Below, piece after piece: positions 50,599 to 60,660 of a stretch of DNA of 64,000 bases. The stretch comes from an uncultured Carboxylicivirga sp. (GTDB taxonomy: Bacteria; Bacteroidota; Bacteroidia; Bacteroidales; Marinilabiliaceae), in the NCBI RefSeq assembly GCF_963674565.1, contig NZ_OY771430.1, forward strand, positions 4,030,001-4,094,000. The letters run 5' to 3'. A program made the position numbers and the translations under genes. Each line of letters opens with the position of its first letter. Position 1 is the stretch's first letter. The notes under the pieces are model-generated. The model searched no databases, was not told where the DNA came from, and saw only the letters and a program-made list of their open reading frames with translations.

Positions 50599-52947
50599 AT
50601 GAAAACGGGTAAGTCACTTTTTAAAAGCAAAGTCTCATGGACAATTCTTGTCTTATTGTTCCTGGTCTATTATTGGAGCTTACCCGAAGAATTATTTAAC
50701 AGTCCATACTCTACCTGTATCAACTCAGAAAACGGAGAATTACTTTCCGCTCATATAGCTGATGATGGACAATGGCGATTCGAAGCAGGAGATTCCATTC
50801 CATATCGATTTAAAGAATCCATTCTTCTTTTTGAAGATGAATATTTTTATTACCATCCCGGATTTAATCCTGCTTCCATGCTGCGTGCCTTGCTTCAGAA
50901 TTTAAAAAGTGGCTCTGTACAAAGTGGTGGCAGTACTCTCTCAATGCAGGTAATCCGAATGGCTTTTAATAGAGATCGTACCCTCTGGAGTAAATTAATT
51001 GAAACAATTCAGGCAACCCGACTGGAACTCAGATATTCGAAAGATGAAATATTACAGCTTTACTCAACACACGCTCCTTTCGGAGGAAATGTGGTTGGTT
51101 TGGAAGCTGCATCCTGGCGCTATTTTGGCCGACCATCACATCAGCTATCTTGGGCTGAGTCAGCCCTGTTGGCTGTATTGCCCAATGCACCATCGTTAAT
51201 GCACCCCGGCAAAAATCGACAACTATTGCTCAATAAAAGAAATCGCTTACTTGAAAAACTTCTCAATCATCAGGTTATTGATTCAACCAACTACTACCTG
51301 TCTCTCGAAGAACAACTCCCTGATAAACCCCTGGCATTACCACAATTGGCTCCCCACCTATTAATCCAACAGATGAAATTGTATGATGGGGGCACCATGC
51401 ACACAACGCTGGATGTAACTATACAAAAACAAAGCAATCAGATTATAGAAAAGTTTTACAGGATTTACCGTCAGAACGAAGTTCATAATATCGCAGCTTT
51501 GATTGTAGATAATAGATCGAAGAAGGTACTTGCATATGTTGGAAACTGTAATTCTCAATCGGATGACCATGGTCATGATGTTGACATTATTCAAGCCCCA
51601 AGAAGTACAGGAAGTATTCTTAAACCCTTCCTCTATGCGGCTGCTCTCGATGATGGAATTTTACTTCCCCGTATGCTGGTTGCTGACATACCAACTTATT
51701 ACAGTGATTTTGCACCCAAAAACTATACAGAGAAATTCGATGGTGCCGTTCCAGCACATACAGCTCTTTCCAGATCTTTAAATATACCAGCTGTCCGATT
51801 ATTGGATGATTACAGGATAGAAAGATTTCATGCATTATTACAGGAAATCGGTTTATCTACCATTAAACGAGCTCCATCGCATTACGGCTTATCCCTTATT
51901 TTAGGTGGAGCCGAAGCAAATCTTTTTGAATTAACCTCTGCCTACTCATCCATGGCGGGAGTTCTTTCCTATTTCACCCAAAACAATAGCACCTATACAG
52001 ATAATGCCTATCAGCAAATAGTCATCAATCACTCAACAGAAAAAAAGACAGATACCAAACCCTTACAGACACCAATACTATCGGCTGGAGCCATTTATCA
52101 TACTTTTGAGGCATTAACTAATGTGCAACGTCCGGAAGAAGAAACCGGATGGGAAAATTTCACCTCTGGAAGAAAAGTTGCCTGGAAAACCGGAACCAGT
52201 TTTGGTCATCGGGATGCATGGGCCATTGGTGTTACACCCGAATATACAATAGGGGTTTGGGTTGGAAATGCCTCTGGCGAAGGCAGACCAGCAATTATTG
52301 GAGGTAGTGCCGCCGCACCAGTTATGTTCGACCTCTATCGCTTAATGCCACCAACTACTTGGTTCGATGTACCATACGATGATCTGCAACCCATAGAAAT
52401 ATGCAAGGAAACCGGTTTCAAAGCATCCATAGATTGCCAAAACACCGACACCATGTATGTTCCATTGGTAGAGAAAGATTTTCCGGTTTGTCCCTATCAC
52501 AAAATAGTGCACCTATCAGTCGATGGTAATTTTCAGGTTAATGTGGGTTGTTATCCGGCTTCGAAAATCATACATAAATCATGGTTTATTTTACCTCCCG
52601 TAATGGCCTGGTATTATCAGGCTAAAAATCCGGCATATAAAAAATTACCTCCATATCTAGAAGGATGCAAGAATAACGAAGAAGTACCTCTGGATATTAT
52701 CTATCCAAAACCAAATTCATCACTGATAGTACCAAAAGAAATTGATGGTAAAATTGGACGCATTATCTGTAAAGCTTCTCATCAGGATAGATCTGCTGTA
52801 CTATTTTGGCATTTGGATAATGAATTTATTGGTAGCACTCAGCACATTCATCAAGTAGAAATTCTTCCTCATGAAGGCAATCATATCCTTAGTGTTAGTG
52901 ATGAGAGAGGAAATACTCAAAATATTACGTTTACTATAAAACAATAA
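50599..52947 (+). CDS. pbpC: Penicillin-binding protein 1C
   Basis: About 782 residues from the ATG at 50599 (a TTG three codons upstream is less likely). A single N-terminal membrane helix is followed by a GT51 glycosyltransferase domain with the catalytic Glu in LFEDEYFYYHPGFNP and GGSTLSMQVIRM. The transpeptidase domain has the nucleophile motif in RSTGSILKPF, the SxN motif in SRSLNIPAV and the KTGTS box in AWKTGTSFGH. A C-terminal BiPBP_C domain (about 690-782) completes the PBP1C architecture. It synthesises and crosslinks peptidoglycan in the periplasm. No alpha-2-macroglobulin gene (often paired with pbpC) is adjacent. Confidence 0.93.
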   Translation: MKTGKSLFKSKVSWTILVLLFLVYYWSLPEELFNSPYSTCINSENGELLSAHIADDGQWRFEAGDSIPYRFKESILLFEDEYFYYHPGFNPASMLRALLQNLKSGSVQSGGSTLSMQVIRMAFNRDRTLWSKLIETIQATRLELRYSKDEILQLYSTHAPFGGNVVGLEAASWRYFGRPSHQLSWAESALLAVLPNAPSLMHPGKNRQLLLNKRNRLLEKLLNHQVIDSTNYYLSLEEQLPDKPLALPQLAPHLLIQQMKLYDGGTMHTTLDVTIQKQSNQIIEKFYRIYRQNEVHNIAALIVDNRSKKVLAYVGNCNSQSDDHGHDVDIIQAPRSTGSILKPFLYAAALDDGILLPRMLVADIPTYYSDFAPKNYTEKFDGAVPAHTALSRSLNIPAVRLLDDYRIERFHALLQEIGLSTIKRAPSHYGLSLILGGAEANLFELTSAYSSMAGVLSYFTQNNSTYTDNAYQQIVINHSTEKKTDTKPLQTPILSAGAIYHTFEALTNVQRPEEETGWENFTSGRKVAWKTGTSFGHRDAWAIGVTPEYTIGVWVGNASGEGRPAIIGGSAAAPVMFDLYRLMPPTTWFDVPYDDLQPIEICKETGFKASIDCQNTDTMYVPLVEKDFPVCPYHKIVHLSVDGNFQVNVGCYPASKIIHKSWFILPPVMAWYYQAKNPAYKKLPPYLEGCKNNEEVPLDIIYPKPNSSLIVPKEIDGKIGRIICKASHQDRSAVLFWHLDNEFIGSTQHIHQVEILPHEGNHILSVSDERGNTQNITFTIKQ

Positions 52948-53053
52948 TATTTGACTGATATTCAGTTACTATAATTTTATTTACTTATTGCATTTATTCT
53001 ATTAAACGTTATTTGTCAAGGTTTTTGATTTTCTATTATTTTACAGTAATACA

Positions 53054-53082
53054 TTGCAATAGTAATTTAATTTCTATCTTTG
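53054..53082 (+). promoter_or_regulatory. Promoter of the beta-barrel protein gene; fixes its start
   Basis: TTG at 53054-53056 and TATCTTTG at 53075-53082 with an 18-bp spacer fit the phylum consensus exactly. The -7 element overlaps the longest possible start of the open frame (53080), so translation must begin at the later ATG (53116). Confidence 0.75.
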
Positions 53083-53115
53083 CGACTCAATTATGTAGAA
53101 CAAATTATATTTAAA

Positions 53116-53679
53116 ATGAAAAACATCTTTTTAATTATTGCAATCGCTGTATTAGGTTTAACCCAGGCATCAGCTCAAAGCGAAAACTACAAAGCATTCA
53201 AAGTTGACGTTGGAGCATTATACGGTTTACCATCTGATGGTTTTACCGCTGGTATTGGATTCTACCTTGAACCAAAATACAACATTACGGATAACATCGC
53301 CTTAGGTTTCAAAATGGAGTGGGCTGTTTTGGGAGTTGATGAACAAGATGGACTAAGCGCCTCTATTTCAGCACTAGGTACTTACCAGGTTACTGGTGAT
53401 TATTATTTTACAACAAATAAGGTACGTCCTTTTGTTGGATTGGGCACAGGTATATACTCAATGGGTAGCGTAGATTATACATACGATGTAATGAGTGAAG
53501 CAGGAACTTTAACAGCTGACTATGGATCTAAATTTGGTTTTGCACCAAGAGCTGGTTTATTATTAGGTCATTTCCGCGTTGGTTTAGAATACAATATTAT
53601 TACAGGTTTAGCTGATTTAGATTCAAGAAACTACATGTCACTTAAATTAGGTTTCGAAATTGGTGGTGGTAAAAAATAA
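53116..53679 (+). CDS. Outer-membrane beta-barrel protein
   Basis: About 187 residues from the ATG at 53116, where a signal peptide begins (MKNIFLIIAIAVLGLTQASA). The mature protein alternates aromatic and polar residues in about eight strands (GFYLEPKYNITDNIALGFKM, then VGLGTGIYSMG and MSLKLGFEIGGG), typical of small OmpA/OmpW-like porins of the beta-barrel type. It has no OmpA peptidoglycan-binding domain. The upstream promoter is strong and the terminator follows directly, so it is a single, probably highly expressed gene. Confidence 0.87.
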   Translation: MKNIFLIIAIAVLGLTQASAQSENYKAFKVDVGALYGLPSDGFTAGIGFYLEPKYNITDNIALGFKMEWAVLGVDEQDGLSASISALGTYQVTGDYYFTTNKVRPFVGLGTGIYSMGSVDYTYDVMSEAGTLTADYGSKFGFAPRAGLLLGHFRVGLEYNIITGLADLDSRNYMSLKLGFEIGGGKK

Positions 53680-53701
53680 AACACTTCATATTTCAAAATA
53701 T

Positions 53702-53728
53702 AAAGCCGGCATTAGCCGGCTTTTTTTG
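53702..53728 (+). terminator. Terminator of the beta-barrel protein gene
   Basis: AAAGCCGGC and GCCGGCTTT pair around a 5-base loop (ATTA region), followed by a run of T. Confidence 0.88.
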
Positions 53729-53939
53729 TTTCTAAAGATCTTCATTAGTAAATAAAGAGCATAATTAGCTCTTTCAAATCATGAAGTTAAACTTGAGTTA
53801 AAATTTAAGATTAGTAAAACAGGAAGCCAAGTAATTAAACGGAAATATTAACTTTGCTTTTACGGCTTTATCTAAACGGATTATTTAAGATAATTCCATT
53901 TACCCGAAAGATCATAAAAGATTAAGAAACGCATTGTAT

Positions 53940-55655
53940 ATGAAGAATTTTGTGAGAATGCCTAAAGTTAAGTGGACAGCTGCCATTGCTGTGGTCTTCG
54001 TAATGCTTTTTGGTTTATACAGTTTTAATGACGACAAACGCAATTTTGAAATCATTAAAAACCTTGATATTTACTACACTCTGTTTCGTGAATTAAACAG
54101 CTATTATGTAGATGAAACACAACCAGAAAAACTGATTACCACAAGTATCAACGAGATGCTTGAATCATTGGACCCTTACACAACCTATATCCCTGAATCG
54201 GACATGGAAGATTTCCGGTTTATGACAACAGGTGAATATGCTGGTATCGGATCACTGATCTCAAAAAGAGGTGAACATGTTGTAATCGCCGAACCCTACG
54301 AAGGTTTTCCTGCTGCCAAAGCTGGTTTGCTTGCCGGTGATAAAATTCTTGAAATTGATGGTAAAAACATGGTTGGCAAAAGCACTCCTGATGTAAGTGA
54401 TTTACTTAAAGGTCCTGCCAACACTTCATTAAAAATAAAAGTAGATCGACCGGGCGAGAAAAAACCATTAACATTTGAATTAACCCGTGAGAAAATTCAG
54501 ATTAATGCTGTTCCTTATTATGGAATGGTTGATGATGAAACAGGCTTAATTATCCTGAATAATTTCACCCAGGATTGTGCCCGCGAGGTTGAAAAAGCAT
54601 TTCTTGATTTAAGAGACAGACAAGGTGCTAAAAACGTTATACTCGATTTACGTGCTAATCCGGGAGGTTTATTAGATGAGGCTGTTAAAATTGTCAATCT
54701 GTTTGTTCCTCAGGGCATGGAAGTGGTAAGTACCCGCGGAAAAGTGAAACAATGGGACAAAACATATAATGCAACCCGACAGCCTATCGATACAGTGATG
54801 CCTTTGGCTGTGCTTATCAGCAGAGGTTCAGCATCAGCTTCTGAAATTGTATCGGGTGCATTACAGGATCTAGATCGTGCGGTAATCATCGGACAACGTT
54901 CATTCGGAAAAGGGTTGGTACAAACCACCCGTAACTTATCGTATAATGCTAAATTAAAGCTTACAACAGCCAAATACTACATCCCTTCAGGCAGATGTAT
55001 TCAGGCACTTGATTATTCAAACCGTAATGATGATGGCAGCGTAGGTCTTGTTCCGGATTCATTAATTTCGGAATATAACACATTACACGGACGTAAAGTA
55101 TACGATGGCGGAGGCATATCACCTGATATCCTGGTTGATGCTCCCAAATATTCCAATATTACTTTTGCACTGGTTGCTCAGCAAGTGATTTTTGACTATG
55201 CCACAGAGTTTGCTATAGAAAACAAGAATATTGCTCCTGCAAACGAATTTACCGTAGATGATGCTACTTACAATAAGTTCATTGAATTTGTAAAAGCAAA
55301 AGAAGGATTTAAATACACATCTCGTTCTCAGGAGAAACTAAAAGAGTTGATCGAATCAGCTAAAAGAGAAGATTATTACTCAAAGGCTGAGGATGAATTT
55401 AAAAACCTTGAAAACACACTTAAGTTGGATGTTGCGAAAGACCTGAAGTTATTCAAAAGCGAGATTGAAGAATTGATGGCAATGGAAATTACCAAAAGAT
55501 ATTACTACCAGCAGGGAGCCATTTTGGTTGGTTTGCAAAAAGATGCAGAACTAGCTAAGGCTAAAGAATTGCTAAAAAACAAATCGCAATACGATGGTTT
55601 ACTTAGTGGTGATGTTTTAAGTCATGCTGGAGATAAACGATCGATGAAGAATTAA
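53940..55655 (+). CDS. Carboxy-terminal processing protease (S41 family)
   Basis: About 571 residues from the ATG at 53940. A membrane anchor at about residues 12-28 precedes a PDZ domain (about 80-170; GLLAGDKILEIDGKNM) and the S41 catalytic domain. The nucleophilic Ser lies in SRGSASASEIVSGAL and the general-base Lys in RSFGKGLVQTT, with DLRANPGGLLDEAV as the third landmark. The protein therefore degrades or trims exported proteins in the periplasm. The C-terminal 140 residues are helical and typical of Bacteroidota members. A -7-like TAACTTTG (53849-53856) lacks a clear -33 partner. Confidence 0.92.
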   Translation: MKNFVRMPKVKWTAAIAVVFVMLFGLYSFNDDKRNFEIIKNLDIYYTLFRELNSYYVDETQPEKLITTSINEMLESLDPYTTYIPESDMEDFRFMTTGEYAGIGSLISKRGEHVVIAEPYEGFPAAKAGLLAGDKILEIDGKNMVGKSTPDVSDLLKGPANTSLKIKVDRPGEKKPLTFELTREKIQINAVPYYGMVDDETGLIILNNFTQDCAREVEKAFLDLRDRQGAKNVILDLRANPGGLLDEAVKIVNLFVPQGMEVVSTRGKVKQWDKTYNATRQPIDTVMPLAVLISRGSASASEIVSGALQDLDRAVIIGQRSFGKGLVQTTRNLSYNAKLKLTTAKYYIPSGRCIQALDYSNRNDDGSVGLVPDSLISEYNTLHGRKVYDGGGISPDILVDAPKYSNITFALVAQQVIFDYATEFAIENKNIAPANEFTVDDATYNKFIEFVKAKEGFKYTSRSQEKLKELIESAKREDYYSKAEDEFKNLENTLKLDVAKDLKLFKSEIEELMAMEITKRYYYQQGAILVGLQKDAELAKAKELLKNKSQYDGLLSGDVLSHAGDKRSMKN

Positions 55656-55675
55656 TATTAGACATATATTAGATT

Positions 55676-55706
55676 AGCCGGATGCATTAGTATCCGGCTT
55701 TTTTAA
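55676..55706. terminator. Bidirectional terminator between ctpA-like and DUF5723 genes
   Basis: AGCCGGAT and ATCCGGCT pair around a short loop, with A-rich and T-rich flanks on opposite sides. It separates convergent genes. Confidence 0.85.
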
Positions 55707-57155
55707 TTATTTCCAGTTGCGTTTCTCTTTTGTGAATGGATTATAGTAACATGGTAATGCCTGAATTCCTTTATTTGGCATCCTGTTTTTATTATTAGAA
55801 TCGCATGATGGAATAATACTGATACCAAAACGCAGGTTAACTCCTCGTGCTTCACTCAAGTTAAAAAACGAGAAAAGGTTGTCTGAAATGGCATGAATGT
55901 GAATTACTCCTAACTTAGCACCTATACCAGTACCCACATTAAAATAATCCCCATTCATAACAGAATATGAAAGTGATCCATTCAATATTTTATAATTGAA
56001 GGTATTTGCTGATAAAGTTAAAGATGAGTGAAATCGGTTACGATAAAACTCATTGCGAATAACCGCTCCGGCATTAATATGATCTGTTAATACTCTGGTT
56101 AATCCAACATACATTTGGGGAACCAGTGGTGAGATGTAACCAGAGGAGGTTGGTTGAGGCACAAACATGTTTTGCAAACTATCCGTGATATTCGAAATAT
56201 AATTTGGATTATCAAAGTCACTCCCACTATCTGTTCCGCTATATTGAAATGATCCCGCCGATTCAAAATTATTAACATCACTTGTCCAGTTGATAAAACC
56301 AATATCAAGTAAGCTCCCTGATAAGGTCATCCGGGAATTTAGTTTGTAGATAAATCCAAAATCAACTCCCAGTCCCAGGTTTCGATTGTTCATCATATAT
56401 TTTAACCAATCAATATCTTCTTGTACTGCTATATCAGTAACATATCCTTCTTCATCGGTTGTTACTTCTACAGGAAAAGAAGTATTTACTCTCGAATCCA
56501 GATTTACATCCAGAGCAAAATTTCGATCATTAGTGTATAAACCTCCCTTGGTAACCGGAGTATAAACATTACCTTTTCCAAAAAGCAATTTACCTCTTAT
56601 TCCCATCTGAAATCTTTCACCCGTTTGTTTCGCCCATCCAACAGCATACTCACGATAATGATTCACATTTAACCGCAACCCGCTTAACGATGCACTGCTA
56701 CCAGTGAATGCCGGATAATTACCTTCCCATAACAGTTTTGCAGTATTCTGATTCATTGTATTATAAGTATACACCTTTTCAGTCAATGCAAATGTCCAGT
56801 ATGAACCTTTTAGCCACATCCCAAAATACAAAGGTGTATAATGGTTTCCTATAGCAAGAAGCTCCTGTCCATGCGCATTATTAATAGCAGCATCAGGATT
56901 GAAATAAAGAGAATCGTTTACACTACTGAAAAGATCCTTTGCCGCAAATGCAGTATTGGAATAATTAAAATGGAAAGAGGATAATGCTGGTACTCCAATA
57001 ACCATAGGACATTCCGGAGTTACAGCAGGATTTACAAAATTTGCCTGTGGCAGATCATGCATCAGAAATAGAGTTAAGTTTTGTTGAGCTCCAACATTAA
57101 CTCCCATAACTGTGAAAAGAATCAGGTTGAATAATCTTTTATAAAGAACCTTCAT
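55707..57155 (-). CDS. DUF5723 family outer-membrane protein
   Basis: About 482 residues from the ATG at 57155, where a signal-like segment begins (LILFTVMGVNVGAQ). The mature start FLMHDLPQANFVNPAVTPEC is the signature of DUF5723/PorV-like predicted beta-barrels. Later landmarks are LGLGVDFGFIYKLNSRMTLS and the barrel strand LTRVLTDHINAGAVIRNEFY. It overlaps the end of the upstream lipoprotein gene by 17 bp, so they are translationally coupled. Function unknown. Confidence 0.82.
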   Translation of the reverse strand: MKVLYKRLFNLILFTVMGVNVGAQQNLTLFLMHDLPQANFVNPAVTPECPMVIGVPALSSFHFNYSNTAFAAKDLFSSVNDSLYFNPDAAINNAHGQELLAIGNHYTPLYFGMWLKGSYWTFALTEKVYTYNTMNQNTAKLLWEGNYPAFTGSSASLSGLRLNVNHYREYAVGWAKQTGERFQMGIRGKLLFGKGNVYTPVTKGGLYTNDRNFALDVNLDSRVNTSFPVEVTTDEEGYVTDIAVQEDIDWLKYMMNNRNLGLGVDFGFIYKLNSRMTLSGSLLDIGFINWTSDVNNFESAGSFQYSGTDSGSDFDNPNYISNITDSLQNMFVPQPTSSGYISPLVPQMYVGLTRVLTDHINAGAVIRNEFYRNRFHSSLTLSANTFNYKILNGSLSYSVMNGDYFNVGTGIGAKLGVIHIHAISDNLFSFFNLSEARGVNLRFGISIIPSCDSNNKNRMPNKGIQALPCYYNPFTKEKRNWK

Positions 57156-57759
57156 TGAGCTCAAATTTAAGTTCAACCCTTACACCTACAGAACTCTTAA
57201 TTGAATATTTATTAAAATTTAGCCGCACTTCATTGGTCAGAACGAGATCACTAACTTCCAGTTCAATTATAATGCGATCTGCAGCATACAAACCGTCCAA
57301 ATGATCTGTTATTTCCACGAAAGATGTTTCCTTGGCCTCTTTTGTGATTATTCCTGTATCATCAATACTGGCAGGTTCAATCTCAACACCTCCGACTGGA
57401 GTGAATTCAACTGCATTGGATGAATTATCAAGATAATAAAGCCGAAGAATACCCTTAGCAGGAAAACGATTAACTATATCGTAATGTAAAAATGCTTTCT
57501 GTATATATTCACGTGCTTCAAAAGAATCATTCAAACTAAAAAATAAAGTATCGTTTAAAACAACATCAACAGGAGTTAAATCTCCTATCATTGGTATCTC
57601 TCCAGGTATTTGGTAGGCATTATCAAAATCATATGAAAACGATCCTACGGGCAAGGCAATTGTGGGCTCATAAACTACCTCATCAGAGATCTTATCATAC
57701 TCCATACCAACACAACCAAACAGCAGCAAAACAATCAATATGATCAAGCTAGGTTTCAT
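57139..57759 (-). CDS. Lipoprotein of unknown function coupled to the DUF5723 gene
   Basis: 206 residues with a lipoprotein signal (LIILIVLLLFGCVG). The mature part is beta-rich with no recognised family: YEPTIALPVGSFSYDFDN near the start, and later EFTPVGGVEIEPASIDDTGI. It is the first gene of a two-gene operon with the DUF5723 protein, suggesting both act in the outer membrane. Divergent from the YyaL-type gene. Confidence 0.75.
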   Translation of the reverse strand: MKPSLIILIVLLLFGCVGMEYDKISDEVVYEPTIALPVGSFSYDFDNAYQIPGEIPMIGDLTPVDVVLNDTLFFSLNDSFEAREYIQKAFLHYDIVNRFPAKGILRLYYLDNSSNAVEFTPVGGVEIEPASIDDTGIITKEAKETSFVEITDHLDGLYAADRIIIELEVSDLVLTNEVRLNFNKYSIKSSVGVRVELKFELNEGSL

Positions 57760-57882
57760 GATCTACAATTTAACTTATACACGTAAATGTAGGCATAATA
57801 TTGCCTTTTTAACTGACTTTGTCAACTCATTATTGAACAGAGAACATTACTCTGATGTTTTGTTGAAACAAGAATCATCCAA

Positions 57883-59865
57883 ATGAGAAGCAATAAATTA
57901 ATTCACGAAACCAGTCCATACCTTTTACAGCATGCACACAATCCAGTTGATTGGTCTCCTTGGTCGGACGAAGCATTTGCAAAAGCCCGTAAAGAGGATA
58001 AATTGATTCTCATAAGCATTGGTTATTCTGCCTGCCATTGGTGTCATGTAATGGAGCATGAATCATTCGAAGATGACGAGGTTGCTGCATTGATGAATAA
58101 GCATTTTATCTGTATTAAAGTCGACAGGGAAGAAAGACCTGATGTGGATCAAATTTACATGGAAGCCGTTCAGATGATTAGTGGCAGGGGTGGATGGCCT
58201 TTAAATTGTTTTGCCTTGCCCGATGGAAAGCCGGTTTGGGGTGGAACCTATTTCCCGCAGGAACAATGGAAACAAGTGCTTACATCATTAAGTAACATTT
58301 ATCAGAATGAACGCCCAAAACTTCTTGATCAGGCGAGACATCTTACTGAAGGCATTCAACAACACGATTTTCCAGAATTATCAATACTCCCGAAAACAGC
58401 TGATGAAGAAACAATCATAAAAAATTTAAATGCTCACTTTGACTTGATAAATGGCGGCTTTGGGTCCGCACCGAAATTTCCAATGCCGGTTGCTTTAAAC
58501 CTTGCTCTTCAATGGGGTTATTTAAATAAGAATAATGACTTACCAGGTTTTAGTTTTCTGACTTTAGATAAAATGGCTAATGGAGGCATTTACGATCAGG
58601 TGGGTGGCGGATTTGCCCGTTATTCGGTTGATGATCATTGGTTTGCTCCTCACTTCGAAAAGATGCTATACGACAATGCTCAATTGGTTAGTTTGTATAG
58701 CATTGCCTATCAGATAACCGAAAACGAAGACTACAAACGAATTGTTTCAGAAACCATAGGATTCACTTTACATGAATTAACATCTACTGAAGGAGCTTTT
58801 TACTCAGCTTTGGATGCTGATAGTGAAGGTGTAGAAGGAAAGTTTTATACCTGGAGATATGATGATCTAAAAGCTATTATTGGCGATGACGAGCATTTTT
58901 ACAAGTACTTTAACATTCGTATGAATGGTAATTGGGAAGACGGTTTAAACATTTTGCACAGCAGTATTAACAGAAAAGATTATGCAAAAAATGCAGGTAT
59001 CGATCCTCTAAAATTTGAACAAGACCTGCAGACAAAACTTGAACTTCTTCTACAACAGCGTATCAGTCGAATCAGACCGGGTTTGGACGATAAAATATTA
59101 ACTGCATGGAACAGCCTTATGATTTCGGCATTATGTGATGCCTATAAGACATTGGGCCGTGAAGATTATTTGCAATCTGCAGAGAAGGCACTTAATTATT
59201 TACTTAATGTCACCTTGCAAAAAGATGGATCACTTCACCGAACATCAAAAAATGGGTTTAGTAAAATAACAGGTTTTCTAGATGACTATGCTTTTCTTAT
59301 TCAAGCTTTAATAAATACTTATCAGGTTACTTTTAACGAAAAGTATATTCAACAAGCCCTTTCGCTATGCCAATATGTGATGGATCATTTTTATGATGAC
59401 GCAAACGGTATTTTTTACTATACCTCATCTAAAGGGGAAACATTAGTTGCCCGAAAAACTGAGATTCAGGACAATGTAATACCTTCTTCTGTTGGAACCA
59501 TGGTTCAGAACCTTATTCATCTTTCTCAATTAATGCATCTACCAGATTACGAAACGATCGCTGAAATGCTGATATCTAAACTTTATGAGCAGGCTGAAAA
59601 GAATCCTGTGTATTATGCACAATGGGCATTGTTAAGTTTACTTCAAAACAAACGACAGGAAATTGTAATCTGCGGTGAAAAGGCTGATGAGTATAGAAAA
59701 GAGATTCAAAAAACATTTAGGGCAGGAACAATTTATGCCGGAACCAGTCAACCTGTAACCCATTTAGATATTCTACACCAGAGATATCAAGAAGATAAAA
59801 CACTCATTTATAAATGTGAAAATAAAGTATGTAATCTACCCACAAGTGACCTAACCCATATTTAA
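57883..59865 (+). CDS. YyaL-type thioredoxin-domain protein (DUF255)
   Basis: 660 residues of the widespread YyaL/spermatogenesis-associated protein 20 family. The N-terminal thioredoxin-like domain has SACHWCHVMEHESFEDDEVA, and NPVDWSPWSDEAFAKARKED precedes it. An (alpha/alpha)6-barrel follows (about 180-560), with GGFARYSVDDHWFAPHFEKM and YSALDADSEGVEGKFYTW. The cellular role is not known; the fold suggests a carbohydrate or epimerase-like activity plus a redox domain. Its 3' end overlaps the converging DUF2007 gene by 4 bp. Confidence 0.92.
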   Translation: MRSNKLIHETSPYLLQHAHNPVDWSPWSDEAFAKARKEDKLILISIGYSACHWCHVMEHESFEDDEVAALMNKHFICIKVDREERPDVDQIYMEAVQMISGRGGWPLNCFALPDGKPVWGGTYFPQEQWKQVLTSLSNIYQNERPKLLDQARHLTEGIQQHDFPELSILPKTADEETIIKNLNAHFDLINGGFGSAPKFPMPVALNLALQWGYLNKNNDLPGFSFLTLDKMANGGIYDQVGGGFARYSVDDHWFAPHFEKMLYDNAQLVSLYSIAYQITENEDYKRIVSETIGFTLHELTSTEGAFYSALDADSEGVEGKFYTWRYDDLKAIIGDDEHFYKYFNIRMNGNWEDGLNILHSSINRKDYAKNAGIDPLKFEQDLQTKLELLLQQRISRIRPGLDDKILTAWNSLMISALCDAYKTLGREDYLQSAEKALNYLLNVTLQKDGSLHRTSKNGFSKITGFLDDYAFLIQALINTYQVTFNEKYIQQALSLCQYVMDHFYDDANGIFYYTSSKGETLVARKTEIQDNVIPSSVGTMVQNLIHLSQLMHLPDYETIAEMLISKLYEQAEKNPVYYAQWALLSLLQNKRQEIVICGEKADEYRKEIQKTFRAGTIYAGTSQPVTHLDILHQRYQEDKTLIYKCENKVCNLPTSDLTHI

Positions 59866-60089
59866 TTATTCAGACTTAAATATTTCAATAAAGATTCAGC
59901 TTCATCCCTATCCTTTTCGTGAATCATAACACTTGCTTCGGGAACAATGTGCGGAGCAATAGTACTCGTATAGCCGTTTAAAACACTTGCTTCTATATTA
60001 TGATTGATCAATAACTGTTTGATCTTTTGGGCATCCATTGGTAGTCCTGAGAATACAATCACCAACTTTTCATTGTTAGGGTCACTCAT
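59862..60089 (-). CDS. DUF2007 putative signal-transducing protein
   Basis: 75 residues of the DUF2007 type: VIVFSGLPMDAQKIKQLLIN, then a strand GIEASVLNG-like segment (NIEASVLNGYTSTIAP) and the closing DRDEAESLLKYL. The fold is related to ACT-like or PII-like small domains. No partner is nearby. It is a single small cytosolic gene convergent with the YyaL-type gene. Confidence 0.82.
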   Translation of the reverse strand: MSDPNNEKLVIVFSGLPMDAQKIKQLLINHNIEASVLNGYTSTIAPHIVPEASVMIHEKDRDEAESLLKYLSLNN

Positions 60090-60200
60090 ATTTCAAAATT
60101 TTAAGGTCATAATCATATCAAATATAAAAAAATTTCAAATAACCTGATCCCTTTACCAGTAAGGCATTCATTATTAAAAACCAACGAATAAAACTTAATA

Positions 60201-60259
60201 TTACGTTGCTTAACTTATTTTTAAGTTGCAAAACGTAAAAATAAGTTGTAAGTTTACAA
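60201..60259 (+). promoter_or_regulatory. Candidate operator dyads upstream of blaI-like gene
   Basis: Two inverted repeats lie before the BlaI-type gene. TTACGTTGC...ACTTA and TAAGT...ACGTAA form a long imperfect dyad at 60201-60238. TTGTAA-GT-TTACAA at 60246-60259 is a perfect 6-bp dyad. BlaI/MecI repressors bind such dyads, with TGTA/TACA cores, in their own promoters. The second repeat contains TGTA and TACA. Confidence 0.5.
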
Positions 60260-60285
60260 TGCTGATTAACTAACTTAGTACTACA

Positions 60286-60660
60286 ATGATTACTTTAACA
60301 AAAGCGGAAGAGAATATTATGCAGATTCTTTGGGATCTCGATAAAGGATTTGTGAAAGATATTCAGGCTCAGTTTCCAGACCCGAAACCTCCTTACAATA
60401 GTGTTTCTACGATTGTAAGAGTATTAGTTAAGAAGGAAATTGTTGGCTTTACAAAGTATGGCGGTACCTACGAGTATTTTCCATTGGTATCGAAAGAAGA
60501 ATACCGTAGCGGTCAAATGAAACGCCTGGTTAATAATTACTTTAACAACTCTTTTAAACAAGTAGTCAATTTTTTTTCTGAAAATAAAAACCTCAAAACA
60601 GAAGAAGTAAATGAAGTAATACGAATGCTTGAAGAACTTAAACAAAAGAAAAATGGCTAA
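60286..60660 (+). CDS. BlaI/MecI/CopY-family transcriptional repressor
   Basis: 124 residues with the winged-helix DNA-binding domain of BlaI/MecI: LTKAEENIMQILWDLDKGFV, then PPYNSVSTIVRVLVKKEIVG and YEYFPLVSKEEY. A C-terminal dimerisation helix follows. The gene overlaps the M56 protease gene (ATGGCTAA), the usual BlaI-BlaR1 coupling in which the protease inactivates the repressor. The target here is not necessarily a beta-lactamase, since none is adjacent. Confidence 0.92.
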   Translation: MITLTKAEENIMQILWDLDKGFVKDIQAQFPDPKPPYNSVSTIVRVLVKKEIVGFTKYGGTYEYFPLVSKEEYRSGQMKRLVNNYFNNSFKQVVNFFSENKNLKTEEVNEVIRMLEELKQKKNG